Assembly (NCBI GenBank): GCA_013151315.1
Contig: JAADIN010000223.1
Location: 1-6,085 of the forward strand
DNA: 6,085 nucleotides
Source: Planctomycetota bacterium
GTDB taxonomy: Bacteria > Planctomycetota > Planctomycetia > Pirellulales > Lacipirellulaceae
Direction of reading: 5' to 3'
This document shows positions 5,948 to 6,085 of this stretch, piece by piece (within the stretch, counting starts at the first letter, position 1; every line of letters begins with the position of its first letter). A program made the translations under genes and the position numbers. The notes beneath the pieces are model-generated. The model saw only the letters and a program-made list of their open reading frames with translations, did not search any database and was not told the DNA's origin.

Positions 5948-6085
5948 TCATCGCTTAATTTTAAGTGTATTTCGAGTAGTCCGGGAGGGACTCGAACCTA
6001 CCCCCGAAACCTCGGGAGAAACGGCGATTTCTGACCAAGGCGGCGCAGAATGCGGCGCACTCTGTGCACAATTGGCCGAGTTTCC
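5948..6085 (-). other. Right-edge fragment with tRNA-T-arm-like motif and two hairpins; possible tail of a partial gene
   Basis: No complete gene is visible. On the minus strand one frame is open from the edge to TGA at 5948 (45 residues, containing CAQSAPHSAPPWSE), and a second is open to a TAA upstream of that, so coding cannot be assigned. A Ser-Ala-Pro-rich tail would fit the C-terminus of a recombinase, but that is a weak resemblance. The minus strand also contains GGTTCGAGTCC (5985-5995), like a tRNA T-loop. It is flanked by a 7-bp hairpin at 6001-6018 (CCCCCGA/TCGGGAG, one G-T pair) and a 5-bp hairpin at 5978-5992 (AGTCC/GGACT). The T-stem does not pair well and no D-arm or anticodon arm is seen, so it is not an intact tRNA. 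Confidence 0.3.

Noticed and set aside
5975..6060. Intact tRNA gene, including a tRNA-Sec with a long variable arm
   Set aside because: The T-stem pairs poorly and no D-arm, anticodon loop or matching 5' acceptor strand is found upstream on the minus strand.

Overview
The window is a dense run of housekeeping genes, all read from the minus strand. In transcription order (high to low coordinate) they are: a GlmU-type sugar-phosphate nucleotidyltransferase, prs (PRPP synthetase), rplY/ctc (ribosomal protein L25), pth (peptidyl-tRNA hydrolase), rpsF (S6), ssb, rplI (L9) and the first part of dnaB, which runs off the left edge. The organism is a bacterium. The DnaB N-terminus, the basic N-terminal extension on L9, the PRPP-synthetase loop sequence DDMISTAGS and the weak Shine-Dalgarno signals suggest a planctomycete of the Pirellulales type. 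That placement is recalled from family sequences, not searched.

Region by region: 5948-6085 is a right-edge fragment with no recognisable complete gene, two small hairpins and a tRNA-T-arm-like motif; it may be the end of an integrated element or the tail of a partial gene. 5789-5947 is the leader of the glmU-like gene and holds a 7-bp-stem hairpin. 5015-5788 is the glmU-like gene, which lacks the acetyltransferase half. 4015-4954 is prs, broken by a frameshift in its catalytic loop. 3856-4014 holds the best promoter candidate, for rplY and downstream genes. 3208-3855 and 2623-3186 are rplY and pth. 2053-2553, 1434-1934 and 833-1375 are rpsF, ssb and rplI. 1-795 is dnaB, which also needs a frameshift to join its two halves.

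The layout joins two well-known conserved bacterial clusters: the Bacillus-type gcaD(glmU)-prs-ctc-spoVC(pth) order, and rpsF-ssb-(rpsR)-rplI-dnaB, here without rpsR. Their jobs are cell-wall sugar nucleotide supply, PRPP supply, translation (L25, S6, L9, peptidyl-tRNA recycling) and replication (SSB, DnaB).

I found no novel system. The most notable signals are the two independent frame breaks in normally essential genes, which raise the question of sequence error versus real decay, plus the single-domain GlmU, small direct repeats that fill intergenic gaps, and the tRNA-like right edge.
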